DNA of 64,000 bases from NCBI GenBank assembly GCA_030525285.1, contig JAUNFA010000006.1, positions 1-64,000 of the forward strand, written 5' to 3'. Origin of the DNA: Bacillota bacterium. GTDB taxonomy: Bacteria > Bacillota > Clostridia > Peptostreptococcales > Anaerovoracaceae. The notes beneath the pieces are model-generated. The model worked only from the letters and a program-made list of their open reading frames with translations. It searched no databases and was not told the DNA's origin. Positions 56,348-64,000 of the stretch are shown here, one piece after another (the stretch's first letter is position 1; each line of letters starts with the position of its first letter). Position numbers and translations under genes: made by a program.

Positions 56348-56698
56348 ATGGCGGGATTTGATAAAACAGTGGACCGTGTCATAGAAGAATCGGTACCGGG
56401 TAAACAGGTCACCATTGCGCACTGCATTGCATCGCCAATGTATGACATATACGAAAGACTCGGAATCGAAGATAGAGGTGCCATCGGAATACTGACATTA
56501 TCACCATATGAAACTGCAATAATTGCAGCAGATATTGCGACTAAGACTGCAGATGTGGAAATCGGTTTCTTGGACCGTTTCACAGGGTCCGTGGTTATCT
56601 CAGGAGACGTTCAGAGTGTTGAAACTGCCCTCAAAGCAGTAACAGATACACTGGAAAAACTACTGGACTTTACCACAGTTCCGGTAACGAGAACGTAA
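56348..56698 (+). CDS. Circularly permuted shell protein, EutS/PduU type
   Basis: 116 aa. A permuted BMC hexamer: an N-terminal extension ([19 protein letters not shown]) that forms a small beta barrel over the pore, then [20 protein letters not shown] and [19 protein letters not shown]. Corresponds to the CutR-like class of choline microcompartments. GAAAGG precedes the ATG. The EutP gene starts 2 bp after its stop. Confidence 0.92.
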   Translation: MAGFDKTVDRVIEESVPGKQVTIAHCIASPMYDIYERLGIEDRGAIGILTLSPYETAIIAADIATKTADVEIGFLDRFTGSVVISGDVQSVETALKAVTDTLEKLLDFTTVPVTRT

Positions 56699-56700
56699 TT

Positions 56701-57171
56701 ATGAGAAAAAAGCGAATTATGGTGATAGGACCTAGAGGATGTGGCAAAACAACCTTGGTAAATTACATTAACAACTATGATGGTCCATTAAGAAAAACTC
56801 AAGATACTATTTACACTGACAGAACAATAGATGTACCAAGTGCATATATTGAAAATGCATGGATGTACAAACATATAATTGCCATGGCACAGGATGCCTC
56901 GTGCATACTGCTTCTGCTGGATCAGTCCAGAACAACGGAAGTATATTCCCACGGCTTTGCAAGAGCATTCAGATGTCCTGTAATAGGGGTAATATCAAAA
57001 TGCGATTTGATGCCTGAAAACAAGGAGATATGTGAAAGGCAGTTTGAGTTCATAGGTGTAAGAAAACCATTCTTTGAAATCAGCGTTCCCAATGGAATTG
57101 GCGTTGATGAATTAGAAAAACATATACTGGAAATAAAGAAAGGAAAGGGCTTAAATGAAGTTCATAACTGA
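56701..57171 (+). CDS. eutP: EutP/PduV-family small GTPase
   Basis: 156 aa. P-loop GPRGCGKTTL (about residues 9-18), DxxG region and the guanine-specificity motif SKCDL (NKxD variant). EutP/PduV proteins associate with shells and may affect their placement; their exact role is unsettled. Weak ribosome site and 2-bp gap suggest coupling to the preceding gene. It overlaps the next gene by 17 nt. Confidence 0.88.
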   Translation: MRKKRIMVIGPRGCGKTTLVNYINNYDGPLRKTQDTIYTDRTIDVPSAYIENAWMYKHIIAMAQDASCILLLLDQSRTTEVYSHGFARAFRCPVIGVISKCDLMPENKEICERQFEFIGVRKPFFEISVPNGIGVDELEKHILEIKKGKGLNEVHN

Positions 57172-57847
57172 AACCGATTTAAGGGATTTATATAAGATCC
57201 AGCCCTTTACGGACTACGATTTGCAGGAGGGAGAACGGCTTACTCCCGGGGCTAGACAATTTCTGCTGGACAGGGGCGTAGATCTTTATGATAGAAATGA
57301 TCCTTACGCTGACATCGGAACGGGAAACAGTGTTGTGGGAAACAGCACGGGGACCCAGAAAGCAGAAACGGCTAAACCTTTGGGCGATAGGAAAAAAAGG
57401 TTATTCTGTGCTAAATTCAATGTACTGAAGGCTGATTTCCTTATTGCTGCGAAAGATCTGCTTGAACTGGACGTATGTACTTCACAGCAGCTGACAGGAC
57501 TGTACAGACAGTTCGCGAAGCTGAGCCAGGTGGCTGAAGGTAAGTGCGACGTACCGGATCTTAACTGTAATGCATGTACCGGTATCACAGGAGAAAATTT
57601 CTCATGTTGTATTGGAGCATGCTTTGAGATAACAGAATTTCACATGCAGATGCCAAAAGGAAAAGAAATGCTTATACTTGCAAAACTAAGAAGCGAGTTA
57701 GAAGCATTCGATGTTGAAGCAGAAGAACTAGTAAGCGATGCTAAACTGCAGCAGCAGCTGACAGCTAAGCTTAACCAGATCATTAACAGTATTTCACAGA
57801 TGATATGTGCAGCGATGGGAGGTAGCGAATGTCAGAGAAAAGCATAG
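57155..57847 (+). CDS. EutT-like protein (corrinoid adenosyltransferase fold)
   Basis: 230 aa. The N terminus FITETDLRDLYKIQPFTDYD with RLTPGARQFLLDRG is the shared EutT/EutQ head domain (about 1-50). The rest is helical, with LRSELEAFDVEAEEL like the EutT core. Six cysteines, including NCNACTG and SCCIGAC (about 130-150), could bind metal. Cobalamin is not needed by CutC, so an active adenosyltransferase would be surprising here; a changed role is likely. AAAGG precedes the ATG. Its end overlaps eutJ by 19 nt. Confidence 0.72.
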   Translation: MKFITETDLRDLYKIQPFTDYDLQEGERLTPGARQFLLDRGVDLYDRNDPYADIGTGNSVVGNSTGTQKAETAKPLGDRKKRLFCAKFNVLKADFLIAAKDLLELDVCTSQQLTGLYRQFAKLSQVAEGKCDVPDLNCNACTGITGENFSCCIGACFEITEFHMQMPKGKEMLILAKLRSELEAFDVEAEELVSDAKLQQQLTAKLNQIINSISQMICAAMGGSECQRKA

Positions 57848-58677
57848 AGTTCGATTATTGTGATCAGCTGGTCGCAGATTTCGAAAAAGTATGCGAGCAT
57901 CCCATCAAAAGCAAATCTTCTGTGTATTATACAGGAGTCGATCTTGGAACAGCGTGCGTTGTCATAGCTGTTTTGGATGAAAACAAAAGACCTGTTGCGG
58001 GTGCATACAGATACGCAGATGTAGTTCGCGATGGAATGGTAGTTGACTATATAGGTGCCGTTCAAATCGTGAGAGAATTAAAGCAACAAATAGAGGAACA
58101 ACTTGGCATTGAGGAGCTGATTTATGCAGCCGGTGCCATTCCGCCAGGAACTGACACACTTGACGGTGGGGCAGTAAAGAATGTAATTCAGGGAGCAGGA
58201 TTTGAGTGTACAAATCTCCTTGATGAGGCCAATGCCGCAAACAATGTGCTGTGCATGAAAAACGGAGCAGTTGTTGATATCGGCGGCGGTACTACAGGAA
58301 TTTCAATTCTTAAAGATGGCGAGGTAGTAAACGTAGTCGATGAACCGACAGGCGGTACACATTTCTCACTTGTAATATCAGGTGCATACGGCAAATCTTT
58401 TGAAGAAGCGGAACTCTACAAGAGAAATCCGAAGAATCACAGAGAGCTGACACCGGTAATCAAACCTACAATTGAGAAGGTAGCATCAATAATCTCAAAT
58501 CACATTCAGGGATATCAGGTTGACGAAATATCTCTGGTAGGCGGAACATGTTGCTTCACAGGTATTGAGGATATTATTGAAAAGAAGACCGGGGTTTTTA
58601 CACGTAAACCTAAAAACCCTATGTTTGTAACCCCTCTGGGCATTGCCTTGGGATGCAAACAGGAAGACGAACTGTAG
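57829..58677 (+). CDS. eutJ: EutJ-like Hsp70/actin-fold protein
   Basis: 282 aa. ATPase-fold motifs: phosphate 1 TGVDLGTACVVIAVLDE, phosphate 2 VDIGGGTTGISI and adenosine motif LVGGTCCFTGIEDI. EutJ is proposed to be a chaperone for microcompartment enzymes. GGGAGG precedes the ATG. Full length. Confidence 0.9.
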   Translation: MSEKSIEFDYCDQLVADFEKVCEHPIKSKSSVYYTGVDLGTACVVIAVLDENKRPVAGAYRYADVVRDGMVVDYIGAVQIVRELKQQIEEQLGIEELIYAAGAIPPGTDTLDGGAVKNVIQGAGFECTNLLDEANAANNVLCMKNGAVVDIGGGTTGISILKDGEVVNVVDEPTGGTHFSLVISGAYGKSFEEAELYKRNPKNHRELTPVIKPTIEKVASIISNHIQGYQVDEISLVGGTCCFTGIEDIIEKKTGVFTRKPKNPMFVTPLGIALGCKQEDEL

Positions 58678-58692
58678 ACAGGAGGCGCTAAC

Positions 58693-58995
58693 GTGGAATT
58701 CAAAATAATCAAATCACCATCTCCCGGCACAATTGACATTCTTATGAGGAGGAAGGGCTCACTCAAAGGAGAAAATCCTCCATGTATTGATGCCATAGGG
58801 CTTGTGCAGGGCAGAATGATTGAAATGGTTGTTGCTGCAGATATTGCAGAGAAGGCCGTTGGTGTAACAGTCGAAGATATCAGAGGATCTTGTCCGCAGA
58901 ACATGATTCTGTTGGCAATATTCGGAGATACAGCTTCAGTTGAGTCTGCCCTGGCTCAAATCAAGCAGGAAGCGGAAGGAGATAAGTATTCATGA
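58693..58995 (+). CDS. Divergent circularly permuted shell protein
   Basis: 100 aa from a GTG with CAGGAGG upstream. The strand order is that of EutS (C-terminal strands first: FKIIKSPSPGTIDILM), then AIGLVQGRMIEMVVAADIAE and a weakly conserved end. It is more divergent than the 56348 protein and lacks its long barrel segment. Probably a minor shell tile. Its stop overlaps the next start (ATGA). Confidence 0.8.
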   Translation: MEFKIIKSPSPGTIDILMRRKGSLKGENPPCIDAIGLVQGRMIEMVVAADIAEKAVGVTVEDIRGSCPQNMILLAIFGDTASVESALAQIKQEAEGDKYS

Positions 58996-59258
58996 TAACT
59001 GCAAAAATCATTGATAACATCTGGGCAACCAGAAAAGCTGATTGTCTGAATGGTTTGAAATTCATGCAGGCTGAAATCATTGGTGGAGGCATTGACACTG
59101 GAAAGAAAATCATCGTTGTAGACACTATCAGCGCAGGTATCGGCGATCGTGTTGTTGTAACAACCGGATCTTCAGCCAGAAGAATGCTTGGAAATGATAA
59201 TATCCCAGTTGACGCAGTAGTAGTCGGAATAATCGACGAAGATTGCGAATTTGAATAA
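58992..59258 (+). CDS. Pentameric vertex shell protein (EutN/CcmL type, BMC-P)
   Basis: 88 aa: ITAKIIDNIWATRKADCLNG start, IVVDTISAGIGDRVVVTTGS and a terminal VDAVVVGIIDE, the typical EutN pattern. Five copies cap the vertices of the shell. Only one such gene is seen here. Coupled to the preceding gene by a 4-nt overlap. Confidence 0.93.
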   Translation: MITAKIIDNIWATRKADCLNGLKFMQAEIIGGGIDTGKKIIVVDTISAGIGDRVVVTTGSSARRMLGNDNIPVDAVVVGIIDEDCEFE

Positions 59259-59271
59259 GTGAGGTGTGAGG

Positions 59272-60603
59272 ATGAGTCTAATTGACCAGATAAAGGACGC
59301 CGGAATCATTGGTGCGGGTGGAGCAGGATTTCCAACCCATGCAAAACTCACATCACAGGCAGAATATATACTCATGAACGGAGCAGAGTGTGAACCTCTG
59401 CTTAGAGTAGACCAGCAGCTCATGAACATTTACCCTGATGAAATTATCAAGGGTTTTGAAATGGCTGGAAGACAGGTTGGAGCCAAGAAGGCGATAATCG
59501 GTATTAAAGGAAAGCATCACGATGTTATCGACAAGCTCAACGAGAGAATCGATGCATTAAATGTTGGTGATTTCGTAGAAGTTGGAATTTTGCCGGACGT
59601 ATATCCGGCAGGTGACGAGCAGGTTCTTGTTTATCAGCTAACAGGAAGAGTAGTACCTGAGACAGGAATTCCTATTATGGTAGGATGCGTTGTAATGAAC
59701 TCAGAGACTGCACTTAATGTGTACAAGGCTTCACAGGGAATTCCTGTTACAGAAAAGTACATTACCGTTGCAGGCGATGTACCTACAAGAGTAACAGTTA
59801 AGGTACCTGTAGGAACACCTGTAATAGATGTACTGAAGCTTAGTGGAATAGAAGACTTCTCAGATTACGCAGTAATCGGAGGAGGCCCTATGATGGGACC
59901 TATTCTGCCTGACATTAACGGATACGTCACCAAAAAAGATAAGGGATTTCTGATTCTCAAGAAGGATCATCCGCTTATCGTAAGAAAATCAGTAACTCCG
60001 GAACAGGCAAGAAGAGTTAATAAGGCTACTTGCGAACAGTGTAGAATGTGTACTGACATGTGTCCAAGATACCTTCTGGGACATGACATGCAGCCACACA
60101 AGATGATGAGAGTTCTCAACTATGGTCTTACTAACGATCCGGAGGCATACAAAATTGCATCACTTTGCTGTCAGTGTAATATGTGCGAACTGTTCGCATG
60201 TCCTGCAGGACTCCATCCAAAGATGGCAAATCTGCATTTCAAGGGACTGCTTGCTGAACAGGGCATCAAGTACAAACCTGAAAAGACAGAGTTTGAACCT
60301 AGGAAGATGAGAGATTATCGTCTCGTTCCAAGTAAGAGACTGATTGCAAGACTGGGACTTAAGGATTTCGATCAGGCAGCTCCAATGAGCGATATTGCAA
60401 TCAATCCTGAGACAATAAGAATTGCAATGAGACAGCATGTTGGTGCACCTGCATCACCGGTAGTAACTGCCGGACAGCAGGTACAGGCAGGACAGATGAT
60501 TGCAGCTGTTCCTGAAGGAGCTCTGGGTGCAGCAATGCATACAAGCATCAACGGAACTGTATCAGAAGTTACAGCCGACTATATTGAGATAAGGAGGAAC
60601 TAA
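59272..60603 (+). CDS. PduS/RnfC-like flavo-iron-sulfur protein
   Basis: 443 aa from the ATG at 59272 (GAGGTG upstream). RnfC-like NADH/FMN-binding start (IIGAGGAGFPTHAKL, NGAECEPLL), SLBB domain (about 165-215), and two cluster motifs CEQCRMCTDMCP and CCQCNMCELFACP for [4Fe-4S]. In propanediol compartments the homologue PduS reduces cobalamin; in a B12-free pathway it more likely moves electrons from NADH across or inside the shell. It is followed 2 bp later by a PduT-like trimer with an iron-sulfur cysteine. Confidence 0.9.
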   Translation: MSLIDQIKDAGIIGAGGAGFPTHAKLTSQAEYILMNGAECEPLLRVDQQLMNIYPDEIIKGFEMAGRQVGAKKAIIGIKGKHHDVIDKLNERIDALNVGDFVEVGILPDVYPAGDEQVLVYQLTGRVVPETGIPIMVGCVVMNSETALNVYKASQGIPVTEKYITVAGDVPTRVTVKVPVGTPVIDVLKLSGIEDFSDYAVIGGGPMMGPILPDINGYVTKKDKGFLILKKDHPLIVRKSVTPEQARRVNKATCEQCRMCTDMCPRYLLGHDMQPHKMMRVLNYGLTNDPEAYKIASLCCQCNMCELFACPAGLHPKMANLHFKGLLAEQGIKYKPEKTEFEPRKMRDYRLVPSKRLIARLGLKDFDQAAPMSDIAINPETIRIAMRQHVGAPASPVVTAGQQVQAGQMIAAVPEGALGAAMHTSINGTVSEVTADYIEIRRN

Positions 60604-60605
60604 GG

Positions 60606-61154
60606 ATGCAAAAGGCAATCGGAATGGTTGAATTTAACAGCATTGCCAAGGGCATTTATGCAGCAGACCAGATGGTTAAGATTTCAGAAGTAGAAATCGT
60701 TACTGCAACTACATCATGCCCGGGTAAGTATATTGCCATCGTAACAGGCGATGTTGCAGCTGTTGAAGATTCAGTAAGAATCGGAGAAAAAATGGCTGAG
60801 GAATTCTTTGTAGACTCTATAGTTATTCCAAATGTTGAACCAAGTATTTTCCCTGCTATTACAGGGGCTACAATGCCAAGCAGAATTCAGGCAATTGGAA
60901 TCATGGAATCATTCTCCTTAGCTACAATGATTATCTGTGCCGACCAGATTATGAAGGCCGGCGAACTGGAAGCTATCGAGCTGCGTCTTGGTAACGGAAT
61001 CGGCGGTAAAGCATACTTCACTTACACAGGTGATGTAGCAGCCGTTCAGTCAGGTACCGATGCAGGTCTTGCGATGGCTAAGAAGAAGGGACTTCTTGTA
61101 AATGCAGAAGTAATTCCTTCACCGTCAGATTTGGTAATACCTGCACTTTTATAG
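60606..61154 (+). CDS. Tandem-domain trimeric shell protein, PduT type (BMC-T)
   Basis: 182 aa with two BMC domains (AIGMVEFNSIAKGIYAADQM from 4; AIGIMESFSLATMIICADQI from about 98). Cys38 in SCPGK is at the same position as the PduT cysteine that holds a [4Fe-4S] cluster at the pore of the trimer. With the neighbouring RnfC-like protein it may pass electrons through the shell. AAGGAGG precedes the ATG. Confidence 0.92.
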   Translation: MQKAIGMVEFNSIAKGIYAADQMVKISEVEIVTATTSCPGKYIAIVTGDVAAVEDSVRIGEKMAEEFFVDSIVIPNVEPSIFPAITGATMPSRIQAIGIMESFSLATMIICADQIMKAGELEAIELRLGNGIGGKAYFTYTGDVAAVQSGTDAGLAMAKKKGLLVNAEVIPSPSDLVIPALL

Positions 61155-61220
61155 AGAAGTAACGGTATATCATATAAGCAAAAGTATAGCTAAGTGCAAA
61201 ACACGAAAGGATGTGAAAGC

Positions 61221-61892
61221 ATGAAAAAACTGATTTGTGCAGATTGCGTTGAAAAAGCCGCAGAGCAGGGTCAGAAAGTAATCTACATCGATGAATGCAC
61301 GTTAATCACACCATCAGCAAAAGACGCTGCTGCTGCAGAAGGAATCGAATTCTGCTGCGGAGAAGCTCCTGCTCCATGCTGTGAAGAACCTGCTAAGGCT
61401 CCATGTGAAGCTCCGGCTGCGTGCGAAGCTCCTGCAGGAAACGGAATTGACAGTAACGTTATCTACAATGCTCTTAAGGCTCTTCTGGATAATGGTATGC
61501 TGGATAAGGTTGCAGACATTTGCGGTCAGAATATCCCATACGTTTCAGAATCATCATGTGACAATGTTGTTAAGCTTGTAAGAGGAAACTCAGCACAGTG
61601 GCTGCCACTCTTTGAAGAAGGTCCGCTGGTAGATAAGGTTTATTACAACGAGCTGGTAAATGCAGACGATGGTTCACAGATTAATGCCGGTTTCATCACA
61701 ATCGACAACTGCGAATTCCCATGGCTTACAGAATGCCAGGAAATGTATTACATCGTTGAAGGAACATTAACAATCAAGAAGGGCAATCAGACATTTGTTG
61801 CTAATGCCGGAGATGTAATGTTCTTTGATAAGGGCGCAGACCTTACATTTGGCTCACCAAACAAGATGAAAGCATTTTATGCAACACACTAA
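61221..61892 (+). CDS. EutQ-like cupin protein with Cys/Pro/Ala-rich linker
   Basis: 223 aa from the ATG at 61221 (AAAGGATG upstream; the frame opens at 61194). A EutQ/EutT head domain (1-48, KKLICADCVEKAAEQGQ, LITPSAKDAAA), an unusual linker (about 48-75) with seven cysteines among Pro, Ala and Glu, a helical stretch, and a C-terminal cupin (about 135-223, CQEMYYIVEGTLTIKKG, AGDVMFFDKGADL). EutQ has been linked to acetate kinase activity in Salmonella; the linker is not usual for it. Confidence 0.85.
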   Translation: MKKLICADCVEKAAEQGQKVIYIDECTLITPSAKDAAAAEGIEFCCGEAPAPCCEEPAKAPCEAPAACEAPAGNGIDSNVIYNALKALLDNGMLDKVADICGQNIPYVSESSCDNVVKLVRGNSAQWLPLFEEGPLVDKVYYNELVNADDGSQINAGFITIDNCEFPWLTECQEMYYIVEGTLTIKKGNQTFVANAGDVMFFDKGADLTFGSPNKMKAFYATH

Positions 61893-61910
61893 TTTAAGGA
61901 GGAATACTAA

Positions 61911-62546
61911 ATGGAAGCATTAGGTATGATTGAAACTTACGGTCTTGTACCTTCCATCGAAGCAGCTGACGCAATGCTGAAGGCTGCAGAAGTAAGACTT
62001 CTGGAAAGAACGTTCGTAAAGGGCGGACTCGTGACAATTACAGTTACAGGTGATGTTGCAGCTGTTAAGGCCTCAGTAGATGCAGGCGCAGCAGCAGCAG
62101 CAAGACTTGGCGAAAGAGCACTCGTTACTCAGCATGTTATTCCTAGACCACACGTTGAAGTTGGTGAACAGATTGTTAACCCAATCCCACTGGCTGAACT
62201 TCGTGCAAAGGAAGCTGAAACATCCGCTGATGACGAGGATGGTCCCAGTAGCGTAGTCGAAGAAATTAAGCCTGAGGCTGAAACTGTCAAGACAGTAGAT
62301 AATGCAATTAAGGAAGAAACTGCAGCTCCTGTAAAGGCTGATGTTGAAGATCTTACAAAAGAAGCAATAGATGCCATGGTAGCTGAAGAGGGCGTTGATG
62401 CAGCAATGGAAGTTCTCGGCGGAATTAAGGTAGTTAAGCTGAGAGCAATTGCGAGAGAGTACGACGGACTCGAAATTGCAGGCAGAGAAATCTCCAAGGC
62501 AAACAAGTCAGTTCTCCTTGATGAAATCAAGAAGTATTACGAATAA
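61911..62546 (+). CDS. Hexameric shell protein with long C-terminal extension
   Basis: 211 aa. Residues 1-88 are a canonical BMC-H domain ([20 protein letters not shown]). Residues 90-150 form an acidic, low-complexity linker. Residues about 172-210 ([19 protein letters not shown], then a [15 protein letters not shown] helix) resemble the helix-extended loop-helix of SAP or Rho_N domains. EutK and PduK also have tail domains, but of other types. The tail may bind nucleic acid or cargo. AAGGAGG precedes the ATG. Confidence 0.88.
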   Translation: MEALGMIETYGLVPSIEAADAMLKAAEVRLLERTFVKGGLVTITVTGDVAAVKASVDAGAAAAARLGERALVTQHVIPRPHVEVGEQIVNPIPLAELRAKEAETSADDEDGPSSVVEEIKPEAETVKTVDNAIKEETAAPVKADVEDLTKEAIDAMVAEEGVDAAMEVLGGIKVVKLRAIAREYDGLEIAGREISKANKSVLLDEIKKYYE

Positions 62547-62592
62547 GGACAGTTAAAACAGACATAATACATTTTAAAGGAGGCACCATTTT

Positions 62593-64000
62593 ATGGAAAA
62601 TATCGATTATGATTTAAGGTCGGTACAGGAAGCAAGAGATCTGGTAAGACTTGGACAGATTGCTCAGGAACAGATTGCTAACTACAACGCAGATCAGATT
62701 GATAGAATTATTCGTAACATGGTTCGCGTAGCTGAAGAAAATGCAGTTTCACTGGCTCAGATGGCAGTAGAAGAAACTGGATTTGGTAAAGTTGCAGATA
62801 AAACTTACAAGAACCATATGGCATCAACACTTCTGTATGATGCAATCAAAGATATGAAGACAATCGGCATTGTAAACGAAGACCCGATTGCAAGAACTAT
62901 GGACGTTGCTGACCCTGTTGGTCTGCTTATGGGTATCGTTCCATCAACAAACCCAACATCAACAGCAATCTTCAAGTCAATCATTGCAATCAAGTCAAGA
63001 AATGCTATTGTATTCTCACCACATCCATCAGCAGCTAAGTGTACACTGAGAGCAGCTACTCTCATGCGTGACGCTGCAGTTCAGGCTGGAGCACCTGCTA
63101 ACATCGTTGGATGCATCTCAATGCCTTCAATGCCTGCTACAGATGAACTGATGCATGCTAAGGATATTAAGATGATTATTGCAACAGGCGGTCCTGGAAT
63201 GGTTAAGGCATCATACAGTGCTGGTAAACCTGCACTGGGTGTTGGAGCTGGTAACTCACCTGCATACATCGAAAGAACAGCTAATGTTCAGCAGGCAGTT
63301 ACAAACATCATCGCATCAAAGACTTTCGACAATGGTACAATCTGTGCATCAGAACAGTCAATCGTATGCGAAGAATGCAACAAGGATGCTGTAATCGCTG
63401 AATTAAAGAGACAGGGTGCATACTTCATGTCACCTGAAGAAACTGAAAAGGTTTGCAAGCTCCTCTTCAAGAACGGACATTCAATGAATGCAAAATTCGT
63501 AGGTAGAGCTGCTAACGTTATCGCATCTGCTGCAGGTATCACAGTTCCTGAGAACACAACAGTTCTCGTAGGACCTCAGAACGGCGTAGGCGATGGTAAC
63601 CCTCTTTCATACGAAAAGCTGACTACAGTTCTCGCATTCTATGTAGTTAAGGATTGGCACGAAGCTTGCGAGCTTTCAATCGAACTGCTGCAGAACGGTA
63701 TCGGACATACAATGAGTTTACATACTGAAGATAAGAACATTGTTCTTGAATTCGCAAGAAAGCCTGCATCAAGAATTCTGGTTAACACAGGTTCATCAAT
63801 GGGTGGTACAGGTGGAAGCACAGGTCTGCTCCCATCATTCACACTGGGGTGTGGTACATTCGGCGGATCATCAACTTCAGAAAACGTAGGTCCAATGCAG
63901 CTGATCAACCTGAAGAAGGTTGCATACGGTATCAGACCTGCTAACACTCTGGTTCAGGATGACCCAACATTCAATCACCCTGAACTGGCAGGAGCTGCAC
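62593..64000 (+). CDS. CoA-acylating aldehyde dehydrogenase, incomplete at window end
   Basis: 469 codons are visible and the frame continues past 64000. AAAGGAGG precedes the ATG at 62593. The active site is complete: Cys251 in SKTFDNGTICASEQS. PSTNPTSTAIFK, FSPHPSA and GAGNSPAYIERTA are typical of the EutE/PduP/CutF group. It should oxidise acetaldehyde from CutC to acetyl-CoA with NAD. The N terminus (DLRSVQEARDLVRLGQIAQE) has the helix expected of a microcompartment-targeting peptide. It is a homologue of the 51229 protein, which has Ser at this position. Confidence 0.93.
   Translation, partial: MENIDYDLRSVQEARDLVRLGQIAQEQIANYNADQIDRIIRNMVRVAEENAVSLAQMAVEETGFGKVADKTYKNHMASTLLYDAIKDMKTIGIVNEDPIARTMDVADPVGLLMGIVPSTNPTSTAIFKSIIAIKSRNAIVFSPHPSAAKCTLRAATLMRDAAVQAGAPANIVGCISMPSMPATDELMHAKDIKMIIATGGPGMVKASYSAGKPALGVGAGNSPAYIERTANVQQAVTNIIASKTFDNGTICASEQSIVCEECNKDAVIAELKRQGAYFMSPEETEKVCKLLFKNGHSMNAKFVGRAANVIASAAGITVPENTTVLVGPQNGVGDGNPLSYEKLTTVLAFYVVKDWHEACELSIELLQNGIGHTMSLHTEDKNIVLEFARKPASRILVNTGSSMGGTGGSTGLLPSFTLGCGTFGGSSTSENVGPMQLINLKKVAYGIRPANTLVQDDPTFNHPELAGAA

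Overview
The window reads as chromosome of an anaerobic, low-to-mid GC Gram-positive fermenter of the class Clostridia. The signs are a single-chain pyruvate:ferredoxin oxidoreductase, anaerobic (class III) ribonucleotide reductase, strong AGGAGG ribosome binding sites, AGA-rich arginine usage, sigma-54 control of a catabolic operon and an anaerobic choline microcompartment locus. A 3-aminobutyryl-CoA/beta-alanyl-CoA ammonia-lyase type gene suggests amino-acid fermentation. The Anaerovoracaceae or a related gut lineage is a guess; no rRNA or tRNA gene is visible to test it.

Layout. 1-16.5 kb is core metabolism: an unknown gene, the ammonia-lyase, a convergent zinc-ribbon/TPR membrane protein, nifJ, a metallo-beta-lactamase-fold hydrolase, gap, convergent deoC, a metF/reactivation-domain/metH methionine operon, and nrdD behind a pair of NrdR-like boxes. 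16.6-20.4 kb is a decayed mobile island. A 517-bp direct repeat, holding the 5' part of a Fic gene, flanks an AbiEi-type regulator, a DUF1016 nuclease and a frameshifted tnpV remnant; an integrase tail follows the intact Fic gene. 20.4-34.7 kb is housekeeping and stress: a phosphatase/laccase-domain fusion, xthA, a HAD phosphatase, ferritin, a YeiH-type exporter, csoR-copA with a clear operator, larE, an HD protein, an M20 peptidase, cysK, a phosphohexomutase and a PAS/sigma-54 activator.

34.7-40.3 kb is a sigma-54 operon placed directly after that activator. It encodes an agmatinase-family ureohydrolase, a creatininase, an APC permease and three short-chain dehydrogenases. I regard it as the best candidate for an uncharacterised catabolic system, possibly creatinine or another guanidino compound. 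40.6-47.7 kb holds nrdG, a Cof-type phosphatase, crcB, two CobW-family GTPases (one His-rich, one fused to a YcgQ/DUF1980-like domain), a flavin reductase and a TPR/DUF4037/DUF4125 trio.

47.7-64 kb is a choline-utilisation (GRM1-like) microcompartment locus. It holds a MerR-type regulator, a membrane transporter, shell proteins of every class (three canonical hexamers, two circularly permuted hexamers, one tandem trimer, one pentamer), the choline TMA-lyase CutC with its activase CutD, EutP/EutT/EutJ/EutQ-like accessory proteins, a PduS/RnfC-like flavo-iron-sulfur protein and two aldehyde dehydrogenase homologues. The first of these has lost the catalytic cysteine; the second keeps it and runs off the end of the window. 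Choline would be cleaved inside the shell to trimethylamine and acetaldehyde, and the acetaldehyde oxidised to acetyl-CoA. The alcohol dehydrogenase and phosphotransacylase normally needed are not seen and may lie beyond 64 kb.
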